Shown here in pieces: positions 45,939-55,314 of a stretch of DNA of 64,000 bases. The DNA is from Candidatus Micropelagos thuwalensis (GTDB taxonomy: Bacteria; Pseudomonadota; Alphaproteobacteria; RS24), in contig NZ_AWXE01000004.1 of the NCBI RefSeq assembly GCF_000469155.1, positions 1 through 64,000 of the forward strand, written 5' to 3'. A program made the position numbers and the translations under genes. The notes beneath the pieces were generated by a model. That model did no database searches, was not told the origin of the DNA, and worked only from the letters and a program-made list of their open reading frames with translations. Within the stretch, counting starts at the first letter, position 1. Each line of letters opens with the position of its first letter.

Positions 45939-46724
45939 TCAAATATCTTTTCCAATATTATGGTCCATCTCGCGTGACGGTTCCGGCGTGGAAACTTTAC
46001 CGATGACTTTTGCCGGTACACCTACAACGGTTGAGTAGGCAGGCACGTCAGTTAAAACGACGCTCCCCCCACCAATCTTGGCGCAATCACCAACCCGGAT
46101 ATTGCCCAGTACTTTCGCCCCGACGCTGATTAATACACCATTGCCAATTTTGGGATGCCTGTCGCCACCTTCTTTACCGCTACCGCCCAGCGTCACGCCA
46201 TGCAACATGGACACGTCATTACCAATAACTGCCGTCTCACCGATCACAACACCGGTTGCATGATCAATCATGATGCCTGTGCCGATTTTCGCCGAGGGGT
46301 GAATATCCGCGCCAAAAAGCTCAGATGCTCGACTTTGCAAGTAAAGTGCTGTTCCGTGTTGATTATTTGTTATGAGGTGATGCGCTGCGCGATAAGTTTG
46401 CAAAGACAAAAACCCTTTGAAAAATAAAAGTGGCGCGAAATAAGAAGTACAAGCCGGGTCACGGTCATAGACCGCCATGATATCCTCTTCAATGGCAGCA
46501 ATAATTGCCTCATCAGCATTATAAGCGTTTGATAGAATGGTATGGATTTTATCATGTGGAATGTGCTCATTGCCAAATTTAGTGGCCAGATTATAAGCCA
46601 CTGAGTCCGAAAGGGACTGACGATCGAGAACAACTTTCTTAAGAAAGGACTCCATGACCGGTTCTGAGGCAATCACGTTTTCCACCTGCTGTCGAATGAC
46701 TTCCCATATACCCTCGCCCGCCAT
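45939..46724 (-). CDS. cysE: Serine O-acetyltransferase
   Basis: First step of cysteine synthesis: serine plus acetyl-CoA to O-acetylserine. 261 aa with the N-terminal helical domain (residues 1-140) and a hexapeptide-repeat domain containing the catalytic core IMIDHATGVVIGETAVIG and MLHGVTLGGSGKEGGDRHP. The C-terminal tail after VIGKVS is where the synthase OASS docks, but it does not end in the classic Ile. A strong palindrome lies 32-53 bp upstream. Confidence 0.94.
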   Translation of the reverse strand: MAGEGIWEVIRQQVENVIASEPVMESFLKKVVLDRQSLSDSVAYNLATKFGNEHIPHDKIHTILSNAYNADEAIIAAIEEDIMAVYDRDPACTSYFAPLLFFKGFLSLQTYRAAHHLITNNQHGTALYLQSRASELFGADIHPSAKIGTGIMIDHATGVVIGETAVIGNDVSMLHGVTLGGSGKEGGDRHPKIGNGVLISVGAKVLGNIRVGDCAKIGGGSVVLTDVPAYSTVVGVPAKVIGKVSTPEPSREMDHNIGKDI

Positions 46725-46755
46725 GTTTTATTCCCTAGCTATCTTCATTAATGTG

Positions 46756-46777
46756 TATAGTTATATCCATAACTATA
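46756..46777. promoter_or_regulatory. Perfect 9-4-9 palindrome between cysE and amidohydrolase
   Basis: TATAGTTAT (46756-46764), ATCC, ATAACTATA (46769-46777). The arms are exact inverted repeats. The right arm runs into a consensus TATAAT (46774-46779, plus strand), and the reverse strand offers TATAGT, so a bound protein would cover possible -10 elements on both sides. A dimeric regulator site is likely. Confidence 0.55.
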
Positions 46778-46861
46778 ATCGTTTTTCATTGCTTGCAAGC
46801 ACATGAAGATATGATTGCTCCATCTGACCGGAATGCGTAGCATGTAAAAAAGGAGAATCTG

Positions 46862-48124
46862 ATGCAGGTGCATGAGTTAAAACAAAATGTCATCGACACG
46901 ATAGACAGCATGGCATCTGATCTTATTAATGTCAGCCAAGATATTCATGCGCGCCCGGAACTGGCTTTTGAAGAATTTTATGCCGCTGATCGTCTTTGCA
47001 CGATGGTTGAAGATAACGGCCTTGAAGTCACACGCAAAGCCTATGGTCTTGAGACAGCTTTTGTTTCTTCATTCGGAGATCCAAACAAACATGATTGCGA
47101 AGTCGCTATTATCTCGGAATATGATGCCCTTCCAGGTATCGGACATGCCTGCGGACACAACATCATTGCCGCTGCTGGATTAGGCGCAACACTGGCACTC
47201 TCTAGACTTAACAGCAAGTTACCTGGACGGGTGCGTTATCTCGGTACACCGGCAGAAGAAAAAGGTGGTGGTAAGGAATATATGGCACAAAAAGGCGCGT
47301 TTGACGGGCTTGATGCTGCCATGATGGTTCACCCCGCTGGAGTCAATTTACTCACTATGCCAAGCCTTGCGATGACAGAAGTTAACGTTATATATCACGG
47401 CAAAAACGCCCATGCCGCAGGATCGCCGCATGAGGGAATAAACGCGCTGGATGCGCTTGTTTCAGCCTACCAATCGCTCGCGCAGTTACGTCAACATATT
47501 AAATCATCTGAACGCATTCACGGGATTTTCACGGATGCAGGACAAGCTCCCAATATCGTTCCGGATCGAGCCGCAGGCACTTTTTATGTCCGCGCATCGG
47601 ACGGAACGGAATTGGCAGATTTAAAAAAACGCGTCGAAAATTGTTTGCAGGCCGGCGCATTGGCAACCGGGTGCACAGCAGAAATTAACTGGGCTAAAGT
47701 GGATTATCTCGAAATTAAAAATTCATGGGATATGGCTGAAGCATATCGTCAAAACGCTGAAGCTCTCGGCAGGGAATTCTTCCCGATTGATATGATACCA
47801 ACAAATGCCGCCGGGTCGACAGATATGGGCAATGTCAGCCACCGTGTTCCATCCATACACCCTATGATTGCCTGTGCGCCGCCAGAAGTTGTCATTCATA
47901 ATCCTGAATTTGCACATTATGCGGGTTCAGAATCTGGCGACTTAGCAGTGCTTGATGGTGCTAAATCCATGGCAATGACAGCTCTGGATTTCATGACTGA
48001 CGCAGAATTGCGCCAAAAAACAAAAGACAGTTTTGCTGAAACCGGTGATGCCTCCAAAAAGTCTGTTGAGAGTGCGTGGCGCGAAAATGGCCTTGCCCAT
48101 CTAGGCGGGTGCGGGTGCAGTTAA
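46862..48124 (+). CDS. M20 family amidohydrolase
   Basis: 420-aa metal-dependent hydrolase. ARPELAFEEF, ALPGIGHACGHNIIAAAG and GTPAEEKGGGKEYM are M20D-type metal and catalytic motifs; a dimerisation domain follows HAAGSPHEGINALDAL. Substrates in the family are N-acyl amino acids or aminobenzoyl-glutamate. The C-terminus is unusual, ending LGGCGCS. RBS AGGAG lies about 6 nt before ATG 46862. Confidence 0.9.
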   Translation: MQVHELKQNVIDTIDSMASDLINVSQDIHARPELAFEEFYAADRLCTMVEDNGLEVTRKAYGLETAFVSSFGDPNKHDCEVAIISEYDALPGIGHACGHNIIAAAGLGATLALSRLNSKLPGRVRYLGTPAEEKGGGKEYMAQKGAFDGLDAAMMVHPAGVNLLTMPSLAMTEVNVIYHGKNAHAAGSPHEGINALDALVSAYQSLAQLRQHIKSSERIHGIFTDAGQAPNIVPDRAAGTFYVRASDGTELADLKKRVENCLQAGALATGCTAEINWAKVDYLEIKNSWDMAEAYRQNAEALGREFFPIDMIPTNAAGSTDMGNVSHRVPSIHPMIACAPPEVVIHNPEFAHYAGSESGDLAVLDGAKSMAMTALDFMTDAELRQKTKDSFAETGDASKKSVESAWRENGLAHLGGCGCS

Positions 48125-48180
48125 AAGAAGCTAATTTGGAACTTCGCTAGCCCCGAGTGAATGGCACACCATAGTTTGCA

Positions 48181-48202
48181 AGACGTTTAAAAGACGTTTA
48201 AA
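48181..48202 (+). repeat. Two tandem copies of an 11-bp unit
   Basis: AGACGTTTAAA occurs twice head to tail upstream of the zinc-finger gene. It could be a replication-slippage duplication or a regulator half-site pair at one helical turn. Function unknown. Confidence 0.4.
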
Positions 48203-48299
48203 AGGAACCTAAGTGTGGCAATTATACTCAGCATCTAGGTTAATTTGTGCTATAGATTTTCTGAATGTAAAAATAAAAAATGAGGGGTAAACAAGTAAT

Positions 48300-48545
48300 A
48301 TGGCGAGTAAATTAACTCCAAAATTCAAAAATGATAAAGGCGTAAAAGAAATTACAATTGGTGTGCGTGAATTTGAATGTATCGGCGCATCCGCCCCTTA
48401 TGACCACCCTCATATTTTTTTAGATATGGGTCAAGATTCCAATATCATTTGCCCCTATTGCTCTACAGTTTATAAATACGACCCTTCTCTCAAGGCCACT
48501 CAAACTGTTCCTGAAGGGTGCGCTCTGGAAACTGAGAGCGTCTGA
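48300..48545 (+). CDS. Zinc-finger domain protein, NDUFS6/zf-CHCC type
   Basis: 81 aa. Cys in FECIGA, His in DHPHIFLDMG and the pair in CPYCSTVYKYD give the Cys-His-Cys-Cys zinc site found in mitochondrial complex I accessory subunit NDUFS6 and its alphaproteobacterial homologues. A role with respiratory complex I is inferred by family. Confidence 0.87.
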   Translation: MASKLTPKFKNDKGVKEITIGVREFECIGASAPYDHPHIFLDMGQDSNIICPYCSTVYKYDPSLKATQTVPEGCALETESV

Positions 48546-48562
48546 GTATCCGGGGAAATTCC

Positions 48563-49540
48563 GTGAAAAAATATATTTTCAAGACGCTAGCCATCCTCGC
48601 GGCCAGCCTTTTTTTCCTTCTCATCACCGGATTTTTTATCTCGGGTTTCTTCGTTGTTTCTGACCTACCGCGCTCGCAAGTGGCAGATAAATACAGCAAT
48701 CAGAACTCCATGTTTATAACGCTAGAAAATGGGAGTACTGTCCATATACGGGATGAAGGCAATCCCGATGGCGAGGCTCTCATATTACTGCATGGCTTTG
48801 GTATGTCTTTGCATGTCTGGGAAAAATGGGTAGCGGAACTTGGCGATACCTATCGGCTGGTTAGTTTTGACTGGCCAGGGCATGGCCTTTCAACCCCTGT
48901 GCGAGACGACGATTACAGCCGAAATGCAATGACCAGTTACCTGACAAATGTTCTGGACTGGATGAATATCGACAAATTCGTGCTTGTTGGTCATGCCATG
49001 GGTGGCGGCATTGCCATGAATTATATCGTAGATAACCCCAAAAAAGTTCAAGCACTTGTGCTTATCGGGGCATCTGGCCTTAAAATAGACAGATCAGATG
49101 AAGCCCCTCGCGTTATGAAACTGACAAAATATCCCGGCATGTCCACGGCCCTTCGCTACATCACACCCTATGAAACCCTTAAAAACACAGTCATCAGAAC
49201 CTATGGCTCTGAGTCTTTTGTAAATAAAGAGCTAGTTGACAGATATTACGAGTTAATGGTGAACAGCACCAACAGAGAAATTTACATTAAGCAGATTAAA
49301 CAAATGTCGTTAGATGAACCGCTTGATGCGCACATCGGTCGGTTAAATCACCCGACACTATTAATCTGGGGAGAGGAGGACGAAATAGTTGGTCTAAAAT
49401 ATGCCAAAAGGTTGAGATCCATAATCTTATCTGCCCGTTTGGTGAGTTATCAGGGGGTCGGACACCTGCCAATGGATGTGCTTCCAAAGGTCACAGCTAA
49501 AGACTTAACTAATTTTCTTAACAGTGAAGTTTTTCAGTAA
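48563..49540 (+). CDS. Membrane-anchored alpha/beta-hydrolase fold protein lacking the nucleophile
   Basis: 325 aa from GTG 48563. One N-terminal helix (LAILAASLFFLLITGFFISG, about residues 9-28) anchors the protein. The fold is clear: LILLHGFGMSLHVWEKW (oxyanion), IWGEEDEIVGL (acid) and GVGHLPMDVL (catalytic His). The nucleophile elbow reads LVGHAMGGGIAMN, with Ala (GCC) where Ser is expected in GxSxG. It is probably not a classical serine hydrolase. It lies 17 bp after the zinc-finger gene. Confidence 0.85.
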   Translation: MKKYIFKTLAILAASLFFLLITGFFISGFFVVSDLPRSQVADKYSNQNSMFITLENGSTVHIRDEGNPDGEALILLHGFGMSLHVWEKWVAELGDTYRLVSFDWPGHGLSTPVRDDDYSRNAMTSYLTNVLDWMNIDKFVLVGHAMGGGIAMNYIVDNPKKVQALVLIGASGLKIDRSDEAPRVMKLTKYPGMSTALRYITPYETLKNTVIRTYGSESFVNKELVDRYYELMVNSTNREIYIKQIKQMSLDEPLDAHIGRLNHPTLLIWGEEDEIVGLKYAKRLRSIILSARLVSYQGVGHLPMDVLPKVTAKDLTNFLNSEVFQ

Positions 49541-49600
49541 TTTATACTATCTTACTGGCAAAGTTTATTCATCAGCCTTATTTTTTGAGAGAGGACTAAC

Positions 49601-51097
49601 ATGCGCACCGTACCCCATTATATTTCTGGCAAAACCGTTGAAGGGCAATCTGGTCGCTTCGGGGATATCTACAACCCCAGCACTGGAGAAGTTCAGGCTC
49701 AAGTTCAGCTTGCCACCCAGGACGAATTGTCAGAAGCCGTCGCAGTCGCCGTGGCAGCCCAGCAAGGTTGGAGCGCAACGAACCCTCAAAGGCGCGCACG
49801 GGTGATGTTCAAGTTTAAAGAACTGCTGGAAGCCAATATGGACGAGTTGGCTGCCATACTGTCATCCGAACATGGCAAGGTGATTGCCGATTCCAAAGGT
49901 GACATTCAACGTGGCCTTGAAGTTATTGAATTTGCTTGCGGTATCCCACATTTGCTCAAAGGTGAATATACCGAAGGTGCAGGCCCTGGGATTGACGTCT
50001 TTTCCGTACGTCAGCCCCTTGGTGTTGTCGCGGGCATTACCCCGTTCAACTTCCCTGCCATGATCCCCATGTGGATGTTCGGTGTGGCGATTGCATGCGG
50101 TAATGCTTTTATCCTCAAACCGTCAGAGAAAGACCCTACCGTGCCTCTCAGACTGGCCGAACTCATGACAGAAGCCGGACTGCCTAACGGTGTCCTGAAT
50201 GTTGTTCATGGTGATAAAACCGCCGTGGATGCAATCTTGACCCACCCAGATATCAAAGCAGTCAGTTTTGTCGGTTCCTCGGATATTGCTCACTATGTTT
50301 ATTCCAACGGCACAGCCAACGGTAAACGCGTACAGGCTATGGGCGGCGCAAAAAACCACGGCATCATCATGCCGGATGCAGATATGGATCAGGTTATTGC
50401 TGACTTTTCTGGCGCAGCTTATGGCTCTGCCGGTGAGCGTTGCATGGCGTTGCCGGTGGCTGTCCCCGTCGGCAAAGATACGGCTGATGAATTTGTCTCC
50501 CGCATGAAGGAAGAAGTCGGAAAGCTGAAAATCGGCATTTCTACTGACGCAGAAGCACATTACGGCCCGGTGGTCTCATCGGCGCATCGAGAAAAAATTG
50601 AAAACTACATTAAAATGGGTGTGGATGAAGGTGCTGATCTCGTTGTTGATGGGCGCGGACATTCCCTGCAAGGCCATGAAAATGGATTCTTTATTGGCCC
50701 CACATTATTCGACAATGTGACACCGGATATGCAGAGCTATCAGGAAGAGATTTTTGGCCCTGTTCTGCAAGTTGTCCGAGCAGAGAACCTTGAAGAGGCC
50801 GCAAGCCTACCAAGTCGCCATCAATATGGTAATGGCGTGGCAATCTTCACCCGAAACGGGCTGGCCGCACGGGAATTCGCGTCCAAAGTCAATGTCGGCA
50901 TGGTTGGGATTAATGTCCCGATTCCTGTTCCGGTTGCCTATCATACATTTGGCGGGTGGAAACGGTCTGCCTTTGGTGATGTGAACCAACATGGCCCTGA
51001 AGGTGTGCGTTTCTATACGAAAGTCAAAACCATGACACAACGCTGGCCTTCCGGCGATGTTGACGACCAGTCATTCATTATTCCAACCATGCAATAG
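49601..51097 (+). CDS. mmsA: Methylmalonate-semialdehyde dehydrogenase (CoA-acylating)
   Basis: Last step of valine degradation, methylmalonate semialdehyde to propionyl-CoA. 498 aa of the ALDH superfamily: AGITPFNFPAMIPMWMFGVA (NAD site), FVGSSDIAHYVY, and the catalytic Cys in GSAGERCMALPVAVP. EEIFGPVLQVVRA is the conserved C-terminal block. First gene of a five-gene valine operon with spacings under 25 bp. Confidence 0.95.
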   Translation: MRTVPHYISGKTVEGQSGRFGDIYNPSTGEVQAQVQLATQDELSEAVAVAVAAQQGWSATNPQRRARVMFKFKELLEANMDELAAILSSEHGKVIADSKGDIQRGLEVIEFACGIPHLLKGEYTEGAGPGIDVFSVRQPLGVVAGITPFNFPAMIPMWMFGVAIACGNAFILKPSEKDPTVPLRLAELMTEAGLPNGVLNVVHGDKTAVDAILTHPDIKAVSFVGSSDIAHYVYSNGTANGKRVQAMGGAKNHGIIMPDADMDQVIADFSGAAYGSAGERCMALPVAVPVGKDTADEFVSRMKEEVGKLKIGISTDAEAHYGPVVSSAHREKIENYIKMGVDEGADLVVDGRGHSLQGHENGFFIGPTLFDNVTPDMQSYQEEIFGPVLQVVRAENLEEAASLPSRHQYGNGVAIFTRNGLAAREFASKVNVGMVGINVPIPVPVAYHTFGGWKRSAFGDVNQHGPEGVRFYTKVKTMTQRWPSGDVDDQSFIIPTMQ

Positions 51098-51116
51098 CTC
51101 ATAAAAAGAGGCGTTA

Positions 51117-51893
51117 ATGGCAGATTTTAAAACACTAACTTTCGAACAAAAGGGCCGTATTGCCGAGGTGACTCTTAACCGCCCGGACAGCTTAAACGCA
51201 CTTAACAGTGAAGTAATGGCTGAAGTTGCCGAAGTCTTTGAGACCATCGACAAAACCGATAGCATCGCCGTGAGTATACTGACCGGCGCAGGCCGAGCCT
51301 TCGCAGCAGGTGCAGATATCAAAGAAATGCAGCCGAAAAGCTTTAACGATATGTTTGAGCTTAATTTCTTCGCAGGATGGGACAGGTTTGCCGCATGCCG
51401 CAAGCCAGTGATTGCGGCGGTTAACGGCTTTGCGTTGGGCGGCGGCTGTGAATTGGCGCTAATGTGCGATATCGTGCTTGTTTCCGACAAAGCTAAATTT
51501 GGTCAGCCAGAAATTAAACTCGGCGTAACCCCCGGCATGGGCGGCTCACAACGCCTTACCAAAGCTGTCGGTAAAGCCAAAGCTATGGACATGATTCTCA
51601 CCGGCCGCATGGTTGAAGCTGAAGAAGCTGAGCAATGTGGAATGGCAAGTCGCGTCGTGCCACATGACGATCTGATGACTGTCGCGGCTGAAGTTGCCGG
51701 AACAATTGCCTCTTACTCTATTCCGTCACTCATGGCAGCGAAAGAAATGGTTGCGGCCTCGTTGGAACTATCTACTGCAGAAGGTATCCGTTTTGAGCGT
51801 CGCCTGTTTCATGCGTTGTTCTCAACTGACGATCAAAAAGAGGGCATGCAAGCCTTTATCGAAAAACGCGACCCCGAATTCAAAGATAAGTAA
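51117..51893 (+). CDS. Enoyl-CoA hydratase (methacrylyl-CoA step)
   Basis: 258-aa crotonase-fold enzyme. GAGRAFAAGADIKEM and ALGGGCELALMCD form the oxyanion hole; the two catalytic Glu positions lie in GCELAL and QPEIKLGVTPGMGG. In this operon it should hydrate methacrylyl-CoA to 3-hydroxyisobutyryl-CoA, but it may also serve fatty-acid beta-oxidation. Confidence 0.92.
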   Translation: MADFKTLTFEQKGRIAEVTLNRPDSLNALNSEVMAEVAEVFETIDKTDSIAVSILTGAGRAFAAGADIKEMQPKSFNDMFELNFFAGWDRFAACRKPVIAAVNGFALGGGCELALMCDIVLVSDKAKFGQPEIKLGVTPGMGGSQRLTKAVGKAKAMDMILTGRMVEAEEAEQCGMASRVVPHDDLMTVAAEVAGTIASYSIPSLMAAKEMVAASLELSTAEGIRFERRLFHALFSTDDQKEGMQAFIEKRDPEFKDK

Positions 51894-51907
51894 GCCGGAG
51901 CTTAAAA

Positions 51908-53044
51908 ATGGTTTTTGCATTAACTGAAGAACAGGGAATGATCCGCGATATGGCGCAAAATTTCGCGGATGAAAAAATCCAGCCTTTTGCAAATGAGTGG
52001 GATGCGGAAAAGCACTTCCCCGTCGACATGATGCGCGAAGGCGCAGAGCTTGGCTTTGGTGGCATTTATTCACCAGAGGAATGCGGCGGGACCGGACTTT
52101 CGCGGCTTGATGCTGTGTTGATCTTCGAACAGCTCAGCCGCGCCTGCCCATCAACAGCAGCCTTTATCTCTATTCACAATATGGTGACATGGATGCTGAC
52201 GAGTTTCGGCTCCGACCTCCTGAAAGAAAAATACGGTGCGGATATGACCGCCATGAATTTAATCGGCAGCTATTGCTTAACTGAACCAGGTGCCGGATCC
52301 GATGCGGGAAGTTTGTCCACCAAGGCGGTAAAAGATGGCGAGACCTACAAATTGACCGGCACTAAGCAATTCATTTCCGGCGCAGGTGCCTCAGATTTAT
52401 ATCTGGTTATGGCGCGCACAGGTGGCGACGGTGCTGGCGGTGTCTCTGCTTTCCTGCTTGAGAAGGATACACCGGGGCTATCTTTTGGCGCCAATGAGAA
52501 AAAAATGGGCTGGAACAGCCAACCAACACGTCAGGTTATTATGGATGAAGCTGAAGTACCTGCCGAAAACCTTATCGGGCAGGAAGGTGACGGCTTTAAA
52601 TTCGCCATGATGGGGCTTGATGGCGGACGTCTTAACATCGCTGCATGTTCCTTAGGCGGCGCACAAGCTGCATTGGAGCAAAGTTTAGACTATGTGAAAG
52701 AACGCTCTCAATTCGGTCAAGCCATTGCAGATTTTCAAGCCACACAATTTAAACTTGCCGATATGGAAACCGAGCTTCAGGCCGCGCGACTGATGCTCTA
52801 TAACGCTGCCGCACGCCTTGATGCAAAAGATGTAGACGCGACTAAATGGTGCGCCATGGCCAAAAAGCATGTCACGGATGCCGCCTTTGATGTGACCAAT
52901 CAAGCCCTGCAACTGCATGGGGGATATGGGTATCTGTCTGAATATAATATCGAACGCATATTGAGGGATTTGCGGGTTCATCAAATTCTTGAAGGCACGA
53001 ATGAAATCATGCGCGTCATTATTTCAAGAACTCTTCTAAAATAG
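51908..53044 (+). CDS. Acyl-CoA dehydrogenase (isobutyryl-CoA dehydrogenase-like)
   Basis: 378-aa FAD enzyme: CLTEPGAGSDAGSLSTKAV is the acyl-CoA dehydrogenase signature 1, the Arg/Gln block RSQFGQAIADFQATQFKLAD binds FAD, and QLHGGYGYLSEYNIERILRD with EGTNEIMRVII closes the fold. The valine operon setting points to isobutyryl-CoA to methacrylyl-CoA. Confidence 0.93.
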   Translation: MVFALTEEQGMIRDMAQNFADEKIQPFANEWDAEKHFPVDMMREGAELGFGGIYSPEECGGTGLSRLDAVLIFEQLSRACPSTAAFISIHNMVTWMLTSFGSDLLKEKYGADMTAMNLIGSYCLTEPGAGSDAGSLSTKAVKDGETYKLTGTKQFISGAGASDLYLVMARTGGDGAGGVSAFLLEKDTPGLSFGANEKKMGWNSQPTRQVIMDEAEVPAENLIGQEGDGFKFAMMGLDGGRLNIAACSLGGAQAALEQSLDYVKERSQFGQAIADFQATQFKLADMETELQAARLMLYNAAARLDAKDVDATKWCAMAKKHVTDAAFDVTNQALQLHGGYGYLSEYNIERILRDLRVHQILEGTNEIMRVIISRTLLK

Positions 53045-53052
53045 GAGTAAGC

Positions 53053-54141
53053 ATGTCTGAAGAAAATGAAGTGTTTTGCCGCCTTGAAGCGCCTCTGGGT
53101 CGCTTAACACTTAACCGGCCGAGTGCCTTACATGCTCTGAATTTCGTCATGTGTAAGCTTATGATTGACGCATTGCTGGCGTGGCGATCAGATGACGCGG
53201 TCAAAGCTATATGGATTGACCACCAACCTGAAACCCGCGGCTTTTGCGCAGGCGGCGACATTAGAATGCTCTCTGAAAGTGGTCAAAGCGACGGTGTTGA
53301 GGCCTGCGCCTTCTTCCGCCTCGAATATCAGCTTAATCATTTGCTCAAGACCTATCCCAAGCCCGTCATAGCTGTGATGGACGGTGTGACAATGGGTGGG
53401 GGTGTCGGGATTTCAGTTCATGGCGCTTTTCGCATCGCTACCGAGAACACGGTTTTCGCTATGCCAGAAACCGGTATTGCTCTTATGCCCGATGTAGGCG
53501 GTGGTTGGTTTCTGCCACGCCTAGACGGAGAGCTTGGTGCATGGCTCGCAATGACCGGCAACAGATTAAAAGCTGCGGATAGTTTTGCGGCTGGCATTGC
53601 AACGCATTTTGTCACCACCGACCAAATAGATGCCGCACGTGCGTTTATTACCGAGGGTCTTTCGGCAGACAAAAACACCGCCGATTTGCTGGATGAAATA
53701 CATCAGGATCCTGGCGCGCCCGTGCAACTCAATAAAGAGACGCGCACCACGATAGATGCTTGCTTTGCCTCTAACCGCGCCGAAGAAATAGTTGCAAAGT
53801 TGGAAGATGAGAAATCCAAACTCGGAGATGATTCATGGGCAGCTAAACAGCTTGCCACTTTGGCAACAAAGTCGCCACAATCTGTCAAGGTCGCGTTAAT
53901 GCAAATTCGTTTGGGCGGCGCGATGTCTGACTTCGCCGATAATATGGCGATGGAATATGCCGCCGTCTCGCGAATCGTCATGGACGCAGAATTTCATGAG
54001 GGTGTCCGCGCAGTTATTTTGGACAAAGACAATGACCCGAAATGGCGTTATGCCAGCATCGCTGATGTGCCGGATGCCGATATTGATGCCGTATTCGACC
54101 CACTGCCTGCTGACCAGGCATGGGCACCACTTGATATGTAA
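53053..54141 (+). CDS. 3-hydroxyisobutyryl-CoA hydrolase
   Basis: 362-aa crotonase-like hydrolase releasing 3-hydroxyisobutyrate. RGFCAGGDIRML and MDGVTMGGGVGISVHG form the acyl-CoA site, and MPETGIALMPDVGGGWFLPR is specific to the HIBCH group with its catalytic Glu. It lies eight bases after the acyl-CoA dehydrogenase gene. Confidence 0.94.
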   Translation: MSEENEVFCRLEAPLGRLTLNRPSALHALNFVMCKLMIDALLAWRSDDAVKAIWIDHQPETRGFCAGGDIRMLSESGQSDGVEACAFFRLEYQLNHLLKTYPKPVIAVMDGVTMGGGVGISVHGAFRIATENTVFAMPETGIALMPDVGGGWFLPRLDGELGAWLAMTGNRLKAADSFAAGIATHFVTTDQIDAARAFITEGLSADKNTADLLDEIHQDPGAPVQLNKETRTTIDACFASNRAEEIVAKLEDEKSKLGDDSWAAKQLATLATKSPQSVKVALMQIRLGGAMSDFADNMAMEYAAVSRIVMDAEFHEGVRAVILDKDNDPKWRYASIADVPDADIDAVFDPLPADQAWAPLDM

Positions 54142-54158
54142 GTAAATCGGAGGGAAAG

Positions 54159-55031
54159 ATGACAACTGTAGCTTTTATTGGATTAGGAAATATGGGTTCA
54201 GGCATGGCCTCTAATCAGGCCAAAGCCGGACGCCAAGTTTTGGCATTTGACCTCTCCCCAGACGCTGTGGCCCGTGCTGTTGAAAATGGTTGTGAAGCAG
54301 CCACCAGTGCGGCAGACGCTATTTCACGAGCCGATATCGTTCTCACCATGCTCCCAGCTGGAAAGCATGTATGTGGCCTTTACGAAGCTGAAGTCTTACC
54401 CAACGCCAAAAGCGGGGCTCTGTTAATAGATTGTTCTACGATTGATGTTGAAAGCGCTAAAACAGTCGCCAATATGTGCCAGGAAGCGGGCTTTAATTCA
54501 GCTGATGCGCCTGTTTCAGGTGGCACAGCGGCGGCAGATGCTGGCACGCTGGCATTTATGGTTGGGTGCAAGGAAGAAAATTTCACTTCTGTGCAAGAAG
54601 CGCTAGAGCCCATGTCAAAAGCGACATTGCTTGCAGGCAGTTTCGGTGCAGGTCAGGCAGCTAAAATCTGCAATAATATGTTGCTGGCAATCACCATGAT
54701 TGGTACCTGTGAAACTTTTAAAATGGCTGAAAAACTTGGCCTCAATGCGCAAAACTTTTTTGACATTTCATCTCAAGCCTCCGGTCAGAACTGGTCAATG
54801 ACAAGTTATTGCCCAGTCCCCGGCCCCGTACCGGCAGCACCTTCCAACCGGGACTATCAACCTGGCTTTGCAGGTGCCATGATGCTCAAAGACCTAAAAC
54901 TTGCACTTGAGTCAGCTGAAGCCAGCGGAGCCAATATTCCGTTTGGCAGCCACGCCGCCGAAATGTATCAGGCCTTTTGTGACAATGGCGGCGATGTCAA
55001 AGATTTCTCCGGCATTATCGAAACACTTTAA
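54159..55031 (+). CDS. mmsB: 3-hydroxyisobutyrate dehydrogenase
   Basis: 290-aa NAD-dependent beta-hydroxyacid dehydrogenase giving methylmalonate semialdehyde, the MmsA substrate. FIGLGNMGSGMASN is the signature and NAD loop, DAPVSGGTAAADAGTLAFMVG the substrate loop, and Lys in GQAAKICNNMLL is catalytic. Last gene of the valine operon. Confidence 0.95.
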   Translation: MTTVAFIGLGNMGSGMASNQAKAGRQVLAFDLSPDAVARAVENGCEAATSAADAISRADIVLTMLPAGKHVCGLYEAEVLPNAKSGALLIDCSTIDVESAKTVANMCQEAGFNSADAPVSGGTAAADAGTLAFMVGCKEENFTSVQEALEPMSKATLLAGSFGAGQAAKICNNMLLAITMIGTCETFKMAEKLGLNAQNFFDISSQASGQNWSMTSYCPVPGPVPAAPSNRDYQPGFAGAMMLKDLKLALESAEASGANIPFGSHAAEMYQAFCDNGGDVKDFSGIIETL

Positions 55032-55061
55032 TTGCGTTTCAGTTAAAATTAAGAAGAATGG

Positions 55062-55148
55062 TGGTGGCCCCCGCCGGACTTGAACCGGCACGCCTCATTC
55101 GGCCGCAGATTTTAAGTCTGCTGTGTCTACCACTTCCACCAGGGGGCC
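55062..55148 (-). tRNA. tRNA-Leu(TAA)
   Basis: On the minus strand acceptor GGCCCCC pairs with GGGGGCC, discriminator A and encoded CCA. The anticodon loop CTTAAAA gives TAA; a long variable arm (87 nt total) marks a class II tRNA. It faces the valine operon tail to tail. Confidence 0.96.
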
Positions 55149-55314
55149 AAGCTCATTGCTAGGTAAACAGAAAAACCGTATAGCACTTTGCTTGCCCCGA
55201 CTAAAGCCCGAATAATCACTTCTTGAGCAATTTTTGTCGCTTTGTTAATTCTCATTGTGTAATCTGCAACCAACAAACATTAACAAATATGAATAATCAT
55301 TCTGGAAACGATAG

